The notes beneath the pieces are model-generated. The model worked only from the letters and a program-made list of their open reading frames with translations, made no database searches and was not told the DNA's origin. From positions 31,608 through 63,823 of the forward strand of contig NZ_KI271133.1 in assembly GCF_000469345.1 (NCBI RefSeq): a DNA stretch of 32,216 nucleotides, read 5' to 3'. A program made the position numbers and the translations under genes. The stretch is from Eubacterium ramulus ATCC 29099 (GTDB lineage: Bacteria > Bacillota > Clostridia > Lachnospirales > Lachnospiraceae). Below are positions 1 to 7,834 of the stretch, in pieces. Numbering within the stretch: the stretch's first letter is position 1; each line of letters begins with the position of its first letter.

Positions 1-103
1 AAGTGGGAGTCTCAACTCAGACTGAGATGAATATTTATACTTGTAAGACTCTTTGACGAGATGGCTCTGAAATTTTTAAGTATACTAAACACAGGAGGCC
101 CCT

Positions 104-802
104 ATGGCAGTCAAACAAAAAATCCTCATCGTCGACGACGATGCCAATATTGCTGAACTGATCTCCCTCTATCTGCTAAAAGAATGCTATGATACAAAGA
201 TTGTGGAAGACGGAGAATCTGCCCTGCATGAATTTAAAACTTATCAGCCAAATCTGATTCTGCTGGATCTGATGCTTCCGGGCATCGATGGCTATCAGGT
301 CTGCCGTGAAATCCGTACCCAATCCAACGTGCCTATCATCATGCTTTCCGCCAAAGGGGAAGTCTTTGACAAAGTGCTGGGACTGGAACTTGGTGCAGAT
401 GACTACATCATTAAACCATTTGATTCCAAAGAACTGGTCGCCCGGGTAAAAGCAGTGCTACGCCGCTACCAGGCTGTCAAACCGGAAAAAGAAGAACCGG
501 ATATCAAATGTGTCGAATACCCGGATCTGGTCATCAATCTGACCAACTATTCCGTTATGTATTATGGACAGATTATTGATATGCCGCCAAAAGAGCTGGA
601 ACTGCTGTATTTTCTTGCCTCTTCCCCGAATCAGGTATTCACCCGCGAACAGCTGTTAGACAACATCTGGGGATATGAATATCTGGGCGATACCAGGACG
701 GTGGACGTACATGTCAAACGTCTCCGGGAAAAAATCAAAGATCACGAACATTGGGGGATTACCACTGTCTGGGGCATCGGCTATAAATTCGAACGCCGCT
801 AG
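104..802 (+). CDS. OmpR/PhoB-family response regulator
   Basis: This is a cytoplasmic DNA-binding regulator of a two-component system (232 aa). The receiver domain (about residues 5-120) has the acidic pair D11/D12, the phospho-acceptor D55 in LLDLMLPG, the switch residue S82 and the conserved K104 in YIIKPFD. A winged-helix domain (about 135-230) follows, ending in the family's RTVDVHVKRLREK recognition-helix region. The ATG has a strong AGGAGG site 6-7 bases upstream. The partner kinase starts 23 bases after the stop, so the two are probably co-transcribed. The target genes cannot be told from the sequence; the nearby transporter is only a guess. Confidence 0.95.
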   Translation: MAVKQKILIVDDDANIAELISLYLLKECYDTKIVEDGESALHEFKTYQPNLILLDLMLPGIDGYQVCREIRTQSNVPIIMLSAKGEVFDKVLGLELGADDYIIKPFDSKELVARVKAVLRRYQAVKPEKEEPDIKCVEYPDLVINLTNYSVMYYGQIIDMPPKELELLYFLASSPNQVFTREQLLDNIWGYEYLGDTRTVDVHVKRLREKIKDHEHWGITTVWGIGYKFERR

Positions 803-825
803 CCCTTGACCGGTAGCACTTACAT

Positions 826-2265
826 ATGAAACATAAGCTATTATTTAAAATGATCGGTTCCTATCTTATTTTTGCTGTGTTGGGATTTATCCTGATCTCG
901 ACCTTTACCGCACATTACAATCAGAATTATCTGGAGCAGTATTACGCTGCTGCCTTGCGCAGGGAAAGCAGTCAGATTGCAGATTCTTTCGGAAACAGCT
1001 ACTATCGATCTGAGTTGACGCTGGAAGAATTTCAAAAACAGATTGCGGCTGTCAGCAGTTATCTGGATGCGGACATCTATATTGTCACCACTGGTGGTCG
1101 TGTCCTGATTACTTCTGAACAATATATCCGGCCGTCTGAAACAGAATCCATCAAAGATTTTGATATTCTGGATTTCAGTGGCAGTAATTATTCCATCGGA
1201 ACTTTTTATGATCACTATGACGATGATGTACTGACGGTCTATACTCCCATTACCCGGAGTTACAAAGTAACCTGCTACGCTATCATCTGTCTTCCGCTGT
1301 CGCATATCACTACTTTACAGTATGATCTGCTAAACGGATTTTATCTGTCCCTGATTTTTCTGTTGCTTCTGGCACTGATCATTCTGCTGACATTTATTTT
1401 TGCAGTCTATCGCCCACTTCAGGTAATCATCCGGGCCGCAAGGAACTATGCCGACGGTAATTTTGACACAGCATTGGAGATGGAACGCCAGGATGAGATC
1501 GGCACACTTGCCGATACCCTGCATTTTATGGCATTGGAACTGAATGCCCTGGAAAACGACCAACACAAGTTTGTTTCCAATGTTTCCCATGATTTTCGCT
1601 CACCGCTGACTTCCATCAAAGGTTATGCGCAGGCCATGGCCGACGGCACGATTCCACCGGAACTACAGGGAAAATATCTGGATGTCATTATATTCGAATC
1701 GGAACGTCTCGAGAAACTGACCCAGAGTCTGCTGGAGCTAAACAAATATGGCACAAAGGGTACTTATCTGGATCTCTCTGTTTTTGATCTGAATGCACTG
1801 ATCAAACGAACGCTTCTGATGTTTGAAGGACGCTGTAAAGAAAAAATGGTTTCCTTCCATCTGATTCTTACCGGAGAGGAACTTTATGTCAAAGCAGATA
1901 GTGCTAAAATTGACCAGGTCATGCACAATCTGGTAGATAATGCATTCAAATTCAGCCACAGCAATTCCGAGATCACCATTGAGACAACACTGCGGAACGG
2001 AAAAGTATTTGTCTCAGTCAAAGATCAGGGAATCGGGATTCCAAAGGAAAGTATCGGACGTATCTGGGAACGTTTTTATAAAACGGATGCTTCCCGTGGG
2101 AAAGACAAAAAGGGAACCGGTCTTGGACTGGCCATCGTTAAAGAAATCGTACATGCCCATCATGAAAATATCAATGTCATCAGCACAGAAGGTGTTGGTA
2201 CAGAATTTATCTTTACGCTGCCTTATATCAACGTGGATACGGATTTTGTCAGCGTAGACAGCTAA
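826..2265 (+). CDS. HAMP-domain sensor histidine kinase
   Basis: This is a membrane sensor kinase (479 aa) paired with the regulator just upstream. Transmembrane segments lie at about residues 7-29 and 171-193 and enclose a roughly 140-residue extracytoplasmic sensor region. A HAMP linker follows (about 194-245). The HisKA box is FVSNVSHDFRSPLTS with H255; it has Asp-Phe where many kinases have Glu-Leu. The ATPase domain shows the N-box (HNLVDNAFKFS), G1 (DQGIGIP) and G2 (KGTGLGLAIV). No good ribosome binding site precedes the ATG, which suggests translation coupled to the regulator. The stop codon runs directly into a palindromic repeat. The sensed signal is unknown. Confidence 0.94.
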   Translation: MKHKLLFKMIGSYLIFAVLGFILISTFTAHYNQNYLEQYYAAALRRESSQIADSFGNSYYRSELTLEEFQKQIAAVSSYLDADIYIVTTGGRVLITSEQYIRPSETESIKDFDILDFSGSNYSIGTFYDHYDDDVLTVYTPITRSYKVTCYAIICLPLSHITTLQYDLLNGFYLSLIFLLLLALIILLTFIFAVYRPLQVIIRAARNYADGNFDTALEMERQDEIGTLADTLHFMALELNALENDQHKFVSNVSHDFRSPLTSIKGYAQAMADGTIPPELQGKYLDVIIFESERLEKLTQSLLELNKYGTKGTYLDLSVFDLNALIKRTLLMFEGRCKEKMVSFHLILTGEELYVKADSAKIDQVMHNLVDNAFKFSHSNSEITIETTLRNGKVFVSVKDQGIGIPKESIGRIWERFYKTDASRGKDKKGTGLGLAIVKEIVHAHHENINVISTEGVGTEFIFTLPYINVDTDFVSVDS

Positions 2266-2360
2266 TGAACGCAGTCGCTTTGCGACCTGCGGTAAAGCGG
2301 ACATTCGCAATCCGCTTTCGCTACTTGCTCATGAACGCAGTCGCTTTGCGACCTGCGTTC
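2265..2360. repeat. Tandem palindromic repeats after the histidine kinase
   Basis: A 27-base unit (2265-2291) recurs exactly at 2331-2357. Each unit can fold on itself (GAACGCAG-TCGC / GCGA-CTGCGTTC, fully paired in the second copy up to 2360). Between them, at 2294-2318, lies a third hairpin with 8-bp arms AAAGCGGA / TCCGCTTT followed by CGCTAC. The first unit overlaps the last base of the kinase stop codon. This looks like a dispersed intergenic palindromic (REP-like) element; its function is unknown. Confidence 0.8.
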
Positions 2361-2362
2361 AA

Positions 2363-2404
2363 AAAAAGATGTGCGCTCTGTGTCATCAGAACTCACATCT
2401 TTTT
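2363..2404. terminator. Bidirectional intrinsic terminator
   Basis: An 11-bp perfect stem (AAAAAGATGTG at 2363-2373, CACATCTTTTT at 2394-2404) encloses a 20-base loop. T-rich sequence follows on the plus strand and a run of seven T follows on the minus strand. It can therefore end both the kinase transcript and the converging transcript of the 2441-3001 gene. Confidence 0.85.
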
Positions 2405-2440
2405 ATATCTTTTTATATTTTTTTATATTTGATGAATTAT

Positions 2441-3001
2441 CTAATCCATCGTTACCATTGCTTTTTCCCGCATGGTGCGTTTTTTCTTTTTCTCTGATTT
2501 TGCAGCTGCCTTATGACTTCCCTTCTTATGATACCTAGAATCAAAAGAAATCTTTTCCAGCTGATTTAAAATCCGCTGCTGCCCTTTCTTGGGCTTTGCC
2601 ATATAGACCACCACAAGGATTGCAAGCAGTACCGTCGCCACAATGGATACCTCAATATCCTGTCGTGCAGTTGCACCAATAATGGCCGCTATACAAAGTG
2701 CTGCTCCCATCCCAAGAAATAAATTGGCTGAATGCTTTTTTCCAAACTTTCCTACGATCTTACAGCCCCGCTCATCATCCTCGATCCGGCCATTGAAATA
2801 AAGTCCCAGGCTCATTCCCTTGATCTCGAATTCCTTATGATGACAGATTGTAAAATCCCTGTCATTTTTAAAATGCCCCCAGTAACAGTTTTGTTGCTGG
2901 TAGGCCCGCATATTCTGTTTGGTATCTTCCACCACTTTATCCTCCCAGGATTTTTTCCACTCCTGCGGAGTAAGGTGGCTGACAATCGTTACATTTTCCA
3001 T
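2441..3001 (-). CDS. Hypothetical protein with two membrane spans
   Basis: I do not recognise this 186-aa protein. The N-terminal 90 residues are soluble and polar, with aromatics and Cys/His scattered (C39, C53, H54, H55). Two hydrophobic segments follow at about 91-110 and 117-135, separated by a short charged turn. The C-terminus is highly basic (KSEKKKKRTMREK). The layout resembles small membrane-anchored proteins with a cytoplasmic N-domain. No convincing ribosome binding site precedes the ATG. It lies between two transcription units and ends at the bidirectional terminator. Length and composition support a real gene; its function is unknown. Confidence 0.75.
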   Translation of the reverse strand: MENVTIVSHLTPQEWKKSWEDKVVEDTKQNMRAYQQQNCYWGHFKNDRDFTICHHKEFEIKGMSLGLYFNGRIEDDERGCKIVGKFGKKHSANLFLGMGAALCIAAIIGATARQDIEVSIVATVLLAILVVVYMAKPKKGQQRILNQLEKISFDSRYHKKGSHKAAAKSEKKKKRTMREKAMVTMD

Positions 3002-3078
3002 ACGTTTAAAAACAATCTTTCTAAATATTTTTACATATTCAATTTTTCTAATCTACATTTAATTGTAGAACTATTTGT

Positions 3079-3109
3079 AAAACGGACATTCACAATCCGT
3101 TTTCGCTAC
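3079..3109. repeat. Hairpin repeat, sequence variant of the 2294-2324 element
   Basis: Arms AAAACGGA (3079-3086) and TCCGTTTT (3096-3103) flank a 9-base loop and are followed by CGCTAC. The same architecture is at 2294-2324 with GCGGA/TCCGC instead of ACGGA/TCCGT, so both arms changed together. It sits just downstream of the fatty acid transporter (minus strand), where it may act as a transcript-end hairpin. Confidence 0.75.
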
Positions 3110-3148
3110 ATTCTGTGGTTATTGGTTTTACATTAATTACGTTCTATT

Positions 3149-4531
3149 TTATGCCAGCAACGGTACCAGGAACAGGAAACCAAGTGCTGTCACAATACCG
3201 GATGCAATCAATACAATCGCACAGTAACCCATGATATCTCTTGCTCCCAGGCCAGCGATACCAAGTGCCGGAAGCGCCCAGAACGGCTGCAGCATATTTG
3301 TCCATGCATCACCCCAGGCGATACCCATAGCAGTAACTGCCGGTGTAACACCAAGCTCCAGACCGGCAGGCATCATGATCGGACCCTGAACAGCCCACTG
3401 TCCACCGCCTGACGGCACGAAGAAGTTTACAATACCAGCTGCCAGATAGCACAGTACCGGGAACGTACGCGGTGTAGAAATATTTACAAATGCTGTACTG
3501 ATAGCAGATGCAAGAGATACACCATTGGAACCTACCGTAACCATCATACCCTGGATACCAGCGTAGAATGGGAACTGTAAAATGATTCCTCCTGCACTTT
3601 CTGCAGACTCTGTAATCGCTCTGACATAACTGATCGGCGTCTTATGGAACGCAATACCAAGGATCAGGAAGATCAGATTTACGATATTCAGTGATAACGC
3701 ATTCAGAATAGAACCTGCATTTACAAAATAATAAATCAGATAAATTGCACCGATGACTACAACGATATAAGAAAGAACCATACTGTTCTCCAGTTTTTCA
3801 GCCGGAGTCTGATCTTTTCTTGCTTTTACTTCTGTGTTATCCGGTGCATCCTCTAATAATTTCGGATCAATAGATACAACATCCTTTGGATCCGGATGCA
3901 TTTTTGCATTTACAAAAGCAACGACTACAACCACTGCCAGAACCATGATCAGGTTCCATGCTGAGAAGATTGTCTGAGAGGTCGGTACGATTTCCGTAAC
4001 AGCCCCAGCAGTATTATCTACAACACCATCTGCGTTTAATGCTGTCATGCCAAGCGGAATAGATCCGGAAATACCTGCATGCCAGATAACGAATCCGGAA
4101 TATGCAGCTGCAATGATCAGACGATAATCAAGTCCTTTGATCTTCTTTGCAACTTCTTTTGCAAGTAATGCACCGATGATCAGACCGAATCCCCAGTTGA
4201 TAAAGCAGCAGATTGCGGAAATCACTGTAACAAAAGCCACTGCTCCTACCGGTTTTTTCGGTACTCCTGCGAGTTTGACAATAAGTTTCTTGATGGCTGG
4301 TGCATTCGCCAATGCACTACCAAGTACCAGTACAAGAGCCATCTGCATTGAGAATGCTAACAGACCCCATACACCGGAACCCCAAGCATTTGCAACCTCG
4401 ATTGGGTTCATGCCGGCTACCGGCATTGCAGCGATAAATACGACGATTGTCAGAATAATACAGAAGACAAATGCGTCAGGCAGAAATCTCTGCACAAGTT
4501 TTACACAGCCATTTGTGAATTTTTTAAACAT
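3149..4531 (-). CDS. atoE: Short-chain fatty acid transporter, AtoE family
   Basis: This polytopic inner-membrane protein (460 aa) belongs to the AtoE/SCFA_trans family, predicted to move short-chain fatty acids such as butyrate or acetoacetate. From memory it is clearly similar to E. coli AtoE along its whole length: an N-terminal LPDAFVFCIILT stretch, LLAFSMQMALV, CCFINWGFGLIIGALLA, DVVSIDPKLL, ILQFPFYAGIQ, FFVPSGGGQWAVQGP and QPFWALPALGIAGLGARDIMGYC. I chose the ATG at 4531 (MFKKF) because GGAG lies 8-9 bases upstream; the ORF extends 11 codons further without such a site. It is transcribed alone from a promoter at 4570-4598. Butyrate export or uptake is family inference. Confidence 0.9.
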   Translation of the reverse strand: MFKKFTNGCVKLVQRFLPDAFVFCIILTIVVFIAAMPVAGMNPIEVANAWGSGVWGLLAFSMQMALVLVLGSALANAPAIKKLIVKLAGVPKKPVGAVAFVTVISAICCFINWGFGLIIGALLAKEVAKKIKGLDYRLIIAAAYSGFVIWHAGISGSIPLGMTALNADGVVDNTAGAVTEIVPTSQTIFSAWNLIMVLAVVVVVAFVNAKMHPDPKDVVSIDPKLLEDAPDNTEVKARKDQTPAEKLENSMVLSYIVVVIGAIYLIYYFVNAGSILNALSLNIVNLIFLILGIAFHKTPISYVRAITESAESAGGIILQFPFYAGIQGMMVTVGSNGVSLASAISTAFVNISTPRTFPVLCYLAAGIVNFFVPSGGGQWAVQGPIMMPAGLELGVTPAVTAMGIAWGDAWTNMLQPFWALPALGIAGLGARDIMGYCAIVLIASGIVTALGFLFLVPLLA

Positions 4532-4569
4532 TTTCCCCACTCCTTTCAATTCACCTAACCACAAAGTAT

Positions 4570-4598
4570 AGTATACTACTTTTTTGCTCAGTTACCAA
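4570..4598 (-). promoter_or_regulatory. Predicted sigma-A promoter for the AtoE-type transporter
   Basis: On the minus strand, TTGGTA (4593-4598) and TATACT (4570-4575) are separated by exactly 17 bases, about 40 bases upstream of the chosen ATG. An overlapping second TATACT lies at 4565-4570. The surrounding gap 4532-4798 is very AT-rich and is shared with the divergent phosphohexomutase promoter. Confidence 0.6.
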
Positions 4599-4708
4599 TA
4601 TGTATCTGTAATTTTTTTATAAATTATTTATAGATTTTTATTATATATTACATAATTTTCCATCTTTCTTTCTATTTTTTGCCAAATCAGGCTTTTCTTT
4701 CCTCAGAC

Positions 4709-4737
4709 TTGTATTCATACTGTTTCTGAATTATAAT
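4709..4737 (+). promoter_or_regulatory. Predicted sigma-A promoter for the phosphohexomutase
   Basis: TTGTAT (4709-4714) and a perfect TATAAT (4732-4737) are separated by 17 bases. Predicted transcription begins near 4744, leaving a leader of about 55 bases before the ATG at 4799. Confidence 0.7.
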
Positions 4738-4798
4738 TTACTGGAACTAATATGTACGGAATCTATCCGTATGACAATGTAAAAGGAGTAGCAAATCT

Positions 4799-6340
4799 AT
4801 GTCTATTACAAAATCAGAATTAATGAAACTACAAAACGGCAGCGACGTCCGTGGTATTGCCTGCGAAGGAATTGAAGGAGAACATGTCACCCTGACTTCA
4901 GAAGCAGCATATCTCATCGGACGTGCCTTTGCCATCTGGCTGTTAAAGAAAAAAAATATTGCCCCGGAAGAATGTATTGTAGGTGTCGGCACTGATTCCC
5001 GAATCACCGGTCCTGAAATTAAAAAACAGGCAATCCGCGGCATGCTTGACGAAGGCATCTATGTGTCTGACTGCGGCATGGCCTCCACACCTGCCATGTT
5101 TATGTCTATTGTTTATCCGGAAACCAGATATGACGGGGCCTGCATGATCACAGCAAGTCATCTGCCATTCAATCGGAACGGTCTGAAATTTTTTGATCAC
5201 GAAGGCGGTCTGGAACATGATGATATCACAGCAATTCTTGAAATTGCATCCACACTCTCTGACAGCATGGATCCTTCTGTACTGGAGGAGCCTCTGCCAA
5301 CGGATAACAACCGTTTTACAGAATTTGAACTGATTTCCTTATACAGTGCAAATCTTTGCATGAAGATCTGTGATGGTGTAAACGCAGATAATTATGATGC
5401 GCCACTGAAAAATTTGAAAATTGTTGTAGATGCCGGAAATGGTGCCGGTGGTTTTTTTGTTAAAGAAGTACTGGATGAACTTGGTGCGGATACAACCGGA
5501 AGTAACTTCCTGGAGCCTGACGGTACATTCCCGAACCATATCCCAAACCCGGAAAACAAAGATGCCATGAAGGCAATCTGTGATGCAACAGTCGCTGCAG
5601 GTGCTGATCTGGGTCTGATCTTTGATACCGATGTAGACCGTATGTCTGCTGTCTTATCTGACGGTACACCGATCAACCGCGATTCCATCATTGCAATGAT
5701 AGCAGCCATCCTGGCACCGGACTACCCCGGAAGTACCATCATTACAGATTCTGTTACTTCCGATCGTCTTACCGATTTTCTCGAAAATGATCTTGGGCTG
5801 AAGCATCTGTGCTATATGCGTGGCTATAAAAACGTCATCAACAAATGTAAAGAATTAAATGCAGAAGGTATCATAAGCCCACTGGCTATGGAAACTTCCG
5901 GACATGGTTGTCTCAAAGAAAATTATTATCTGGATGACGGCGCTTATCTGGCTGTTAAACTTGTTATCGCCGTTGCAAAAGCGAAACGTGAAGGCAAAAC
6001 CATTGATCACTTCATTGCAAATCTCTGCACAGAATATGCAGATCGTGAAGTACGTTTCCCGATTCTGACCGATGATTTCCACGCCTATGGTACATCTGTA
6101 CTGGAAACGTTCAAAAAGAGAGCCCTTCAGTCCGGTTTTGAGCTTCCAAAATCCTATGAAGGTATCCGTATTCGCTTTAGCGGTGTCTGCACCGGCTGGA
6201 TGCTGTTAAGAGCGTCTCTGCATGATCCGGTAATGGTTCTAAACCTGGAGGGACATACACCAAGAGATCTTGAAATTATCACTGGAATCGCTCAGAGTCT
6301 TGTAGAAGGATTCGACAAACTGGATTTATCTGCATTGTAA
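4799..6340 (+). CDS. Phosphomannomutase/phosphoglucomutase (alpha-D-phosphohexomutase)
   Basis: This cytoplasmic enzyme (513 aa) interconverts hexose 1- and 6-phosphates, feeding nucleotide-sugar and cell-envelope synthesis. The catalytic phosphoserine loop is ITASHLPFNRNG (S120), the metal-binding loop is DTDVDR (D276, D278, D280), the sugar-binding loop is METSGHG (E365, S367, H369) and the C-terminal phosphate-binding loop is RASLHDP. All four family landmarks are present, so it should be active. AAGGAG precedes the ATG by about 10 bases. Whether glucose or mannose phosphate is preferred cannot be read from the motifs. It is monocistronic, with its own promoter and terminator. Confidence 0.9.
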   Translation: MSITKSELMKLQNGSDVRGIACEGIEGEHVTLTSEAAYLIGRAFAIWLLKKKNIAPEECIVGVGTDSRITGPEIKKQAIRGMLDEGIYVSDCGMASTPAMFMSIVYPETRYDGACMITASHLPFNRNGLKFFDHEGGLEHDDITAILEIASTLSDSMDPSVLEEPLPTDNNRFTEFELISLYSANLCMKICDGVNADNYDAPLKNLKIVVDAGNGAGGFFVKEVLDELGADTTGSNFLEPDGTFPNHIPNPENKDAMKAICDATVAAGADLGLIFDTDVDRMSAVLSDGTPINRDSIIAMIAAILAPDYPGSTIITDSVTSDRLTDFLENDLGLKHLCYMRGYKNVINKCKELNAEGIISPLAMETSGHGCLKENYYLDDGAYLAVKLVIAVAKAKREGKTIDHFIANLCTEYADREVRFPILTDDFHAYGTSVLETFKKRALQSGFELPKSYEGIRIRFSGVCTGWMLLRASLHDPVMVLNLEGHTPRDLEIITGIAQSLVEGFDKLDLSAL

Positions 6341-6386
6341 TAAGCACAAAAAAAGAAGCGGTCTTGCCGCTTCTTTTTTGTGCTTA
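6341..6386. terminator. Bidirectional intrinsic terminator
   Basis: A roughly 20-bp, nearly perfect stem starts right after the phosphohexomutase stop codon. Its core is GAAGCGG / CCGCTTC with loop TCTTG, followed by TTTTTT on the plus strand and TTTTTTT on the minus strand. It can also end the converging zinc-ribbon transcript. Confidence 0.9.
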
Positions 6387-6503
6387 TACTTCGGACAAAG
6401 TATATAAAGAGTTAGGTTTTTCTCCCTGTGGCTTCCCTTCCACACGGATAAAGGTTTGGTATTTATGTTGGTATTTGAAAATTACTGATTTAGCAGCTAC
6501 ATA

Positions 6504-6683
6504 CTAGCGATATGAAGTAGCATCAAAAGTTACATCTGTTGCTGTATAAATGGAAGCAACGGTTCCACAGTGTGGGCAACGCTGACCATAACTTTTTGTA
6601 AGGTGTCCACATAAGTTGCAACGATATTTGCTGTCTGCACCTACACCTGCAAATAATGATTTTTTGTTTTCTACATTTCTCAT
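6504..6683 (-). CDS. Small zinc-ribbon protein of unknown function
   Basis: A 59-aa protein with a rubredoxin-like knuckle pair: C22-x2-C25-G and C36-P-H-C39-G, typical of a structural zinc ribbon. The rest is short and polar, with no enzyme signature. I chose the ATG at 6683 because GGAGGG lies 7 bases upstream; the reading frame extends 5 codons further with no better site. A possible promoter lies at 6759-6786. Its function is unknown; a small nucleic-acid- or protein-binding adaptor is one guess. Confidence 0.8.
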   Translation of the reverse strand: MRNVENKKSLFAGVGADSKYRCNLCGHLTKSYGQRCPHCGTVASIYTATDVTFDATSYR

Positions 6684-7079
6684 ATGACTTCCCTCCAATT
6701 CTTCTTTTCAATTATTTTCCCTGTTAATTATTTTGTACTTTCTCAAGTACATGCTTATAATATAACATATTTTTGCATCTTTCCAATAGAAAAATCATGC
6801 TTTTTAATAATATAAACTTATTAATGTGCGTTTTGTTGAGATATTACCGACTGGAAATGTGTAATGCGCATACTTTATCGAAGTATTTGAAAAGGCTTTC
6901 GTTGCATCTGCACAAGTATTATGGTTAATCAATCTTCTTTAAACTATGATACTTGTGCAAATTATCCTGATAGCAATCTTTTTGTAAGTTATCCTGATTG
7001 GTCTGTTTTTTCAATAATCAAAAAAGAAGTCATACGAAAATTTCTTTTCGTATGACTTCATGAAGTACCTCTTTAAATC
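6684..7079. other. 396-base intergenic region
   Basis: No gene is seen. For the zinc-ribbon gene (minus strand) there is a possible promoter, TTGGAA (6781-6786), 16 bases, TATATT (6759-6764), followed in its leader by a perfect hairpin GTACTT-loop-AAGTAC (6735-6750). Further on are an 11-bp inverted repeat (TGCACAAGTAT at 6909-6919, ATACTTGTGCA at 6949-6959), a smaller hairpin (ATACTT/AAGTAT near 6871-6887) and a 10-base direct repeat TTATCCTGAT (6962-6971 and 6989-6998). The ribosomal terminator ends the region. Confidence 0.5.
7015..7060 (-). terminator. Terminator of the ribosomal protein cluster
   Basis: A perfect 15-bp stem (7027-7041 with 7046-7060, loop of 4) is followed on the minus strand by a run of T (7021-7026). 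It lies 20 bases after the rplQ stop and closes the cluster. Confidence 0.92.
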
Positions 7080-7604
7080 TTATACTAACTCAAGAACAAC
7101 TTCCATTGCTCCGTCACCTTTACGAAGACCGATTTTAACGATTCTTGTATATCCACCGTTACGATCTTTGTATTTTGGTGCGATCTCTGTAAATAATTTA
7201 TCTACTAAATCAACTTTCTGAGTATCTTTCTTTTTAGCACCTGTCTCTGTTACAGGGTAAAGAACTTTCAGCATCTCTCTTCTTGCATGAAGACGGGATG
7301 GCATATCTTTCTTGATTGTTTTCTCTACTTCATCATAAACAGTAACTTTTTTACCATCTACAACTTCTTTTACTCTCTTGCCTTCGCTGTCTTTACGAGC
7401 AACTTTTGCTTTTACTGTAACTTCTTCAAAGTTATCGCACTCTTTTACAGCAGCTGCGATCAGGCCTTCAGCGACTTTACGAACTTCTTTTGCTCTAGCC
7501 TCTGTTGTAATAATTCTTCCGTTGTGAAGTAATGCAGTTACCTGACTTCTGATCAATGCTTTTCTCTGGGAAGATGTTCTTCCTAATTTACGATATTTTG
7601 CCAT
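7080..7604 (-). CDS. rplQ: 50S ribosomal protein L17, with internal insertion
   Basis: L17 lies at the outer surface of the large subunit near the peptide exit. The N-terminus (KYRKLGRTSSQRKALIR, TTEARAKEVRK) and C-terminus (NGGYTRIVKIGLRKGDGAMEVVLELV, conserved core) match the family. At 174 aa it is about 50 residues longer than the usual 112-130. The extra segment is at about residues 55-102, just before RLHARRE, and is rich in Lys, Glu and Val. GGAGGG lies 8 bases before the ATG. It is the last gene of the cluster, separated from rpoA by 230 bases. Confidence 0.96.
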   Translation of the reverse strand: MAKYRKLGRTSSQRKALIRSQVTALLHNGRIITTEARAKEVRKVAEGLIAAAVKECDNFEEVTVKAKVARKDSEGKRVKEVVDGKKVTVYDEVEKTIKKDMPSRLHARREMLKVLYPVTETGAKKKDTQKVDLVDKLFTEIAPKYKDRNGGYTRIVKIGLRKGDGAMEVVLELV

Positions 7605-7834
7605 TTTAATAGCCCTCCATTATTGTGGTTCATCCGGCAACGCACTTTGGTCTTAGATACCGAATGTGATGCGGGGAGACGTTTCGCCTGCCCTGTTGAT
7701 ATTCCTCCACTCATGAATGACGACAGATTAACGCACGTCGGTCTTATATCCTCTGCCGATTAATGAGTTATATTTAAGAAAGTGTAAAATCACACCATCT
7801 CAAAATCAAAATGATTTCCGATCAATTAAAAGAA
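7605..7834 (-). other. 230-base rpoA-rplQ spacer with inverted repeats
   Basis: No gene is visible. On the transcribed minus strand several short stems are possible: a CACATTCGGT-like arm facing ACCAAAGTGC near 7650-7670, GACG/CGTC near 7722-7740 and a small GTGT/ACAC hairpin near 7780-7795. None is a clear terminator, so rplQ can be reached from upstream. I see no convincing promoter. Confidence 0.35.

Noticed and set aside
53-86. TTGACG (53-58) and TATACT (81-86) as promoter of the first two-component pair
   Set aside because: The spacing is 22 bases and the -10 box would lie only 17 bases before the ATG, leaving almost no leader.
841-1305. Long minus-strand frame opposite the histidine kinase
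   Set aside because: It is an antisense shadow of the kinase reading frame with no ribosome binding site or family pattern.
1560-1640. Unusual histidine box (SHDFRSP) as sign of an inactive kinase
   Set aside because: The phospho-accepting His and all ATPase motifs are intact, and Asp-Phe variants occur in active kinases of this class.
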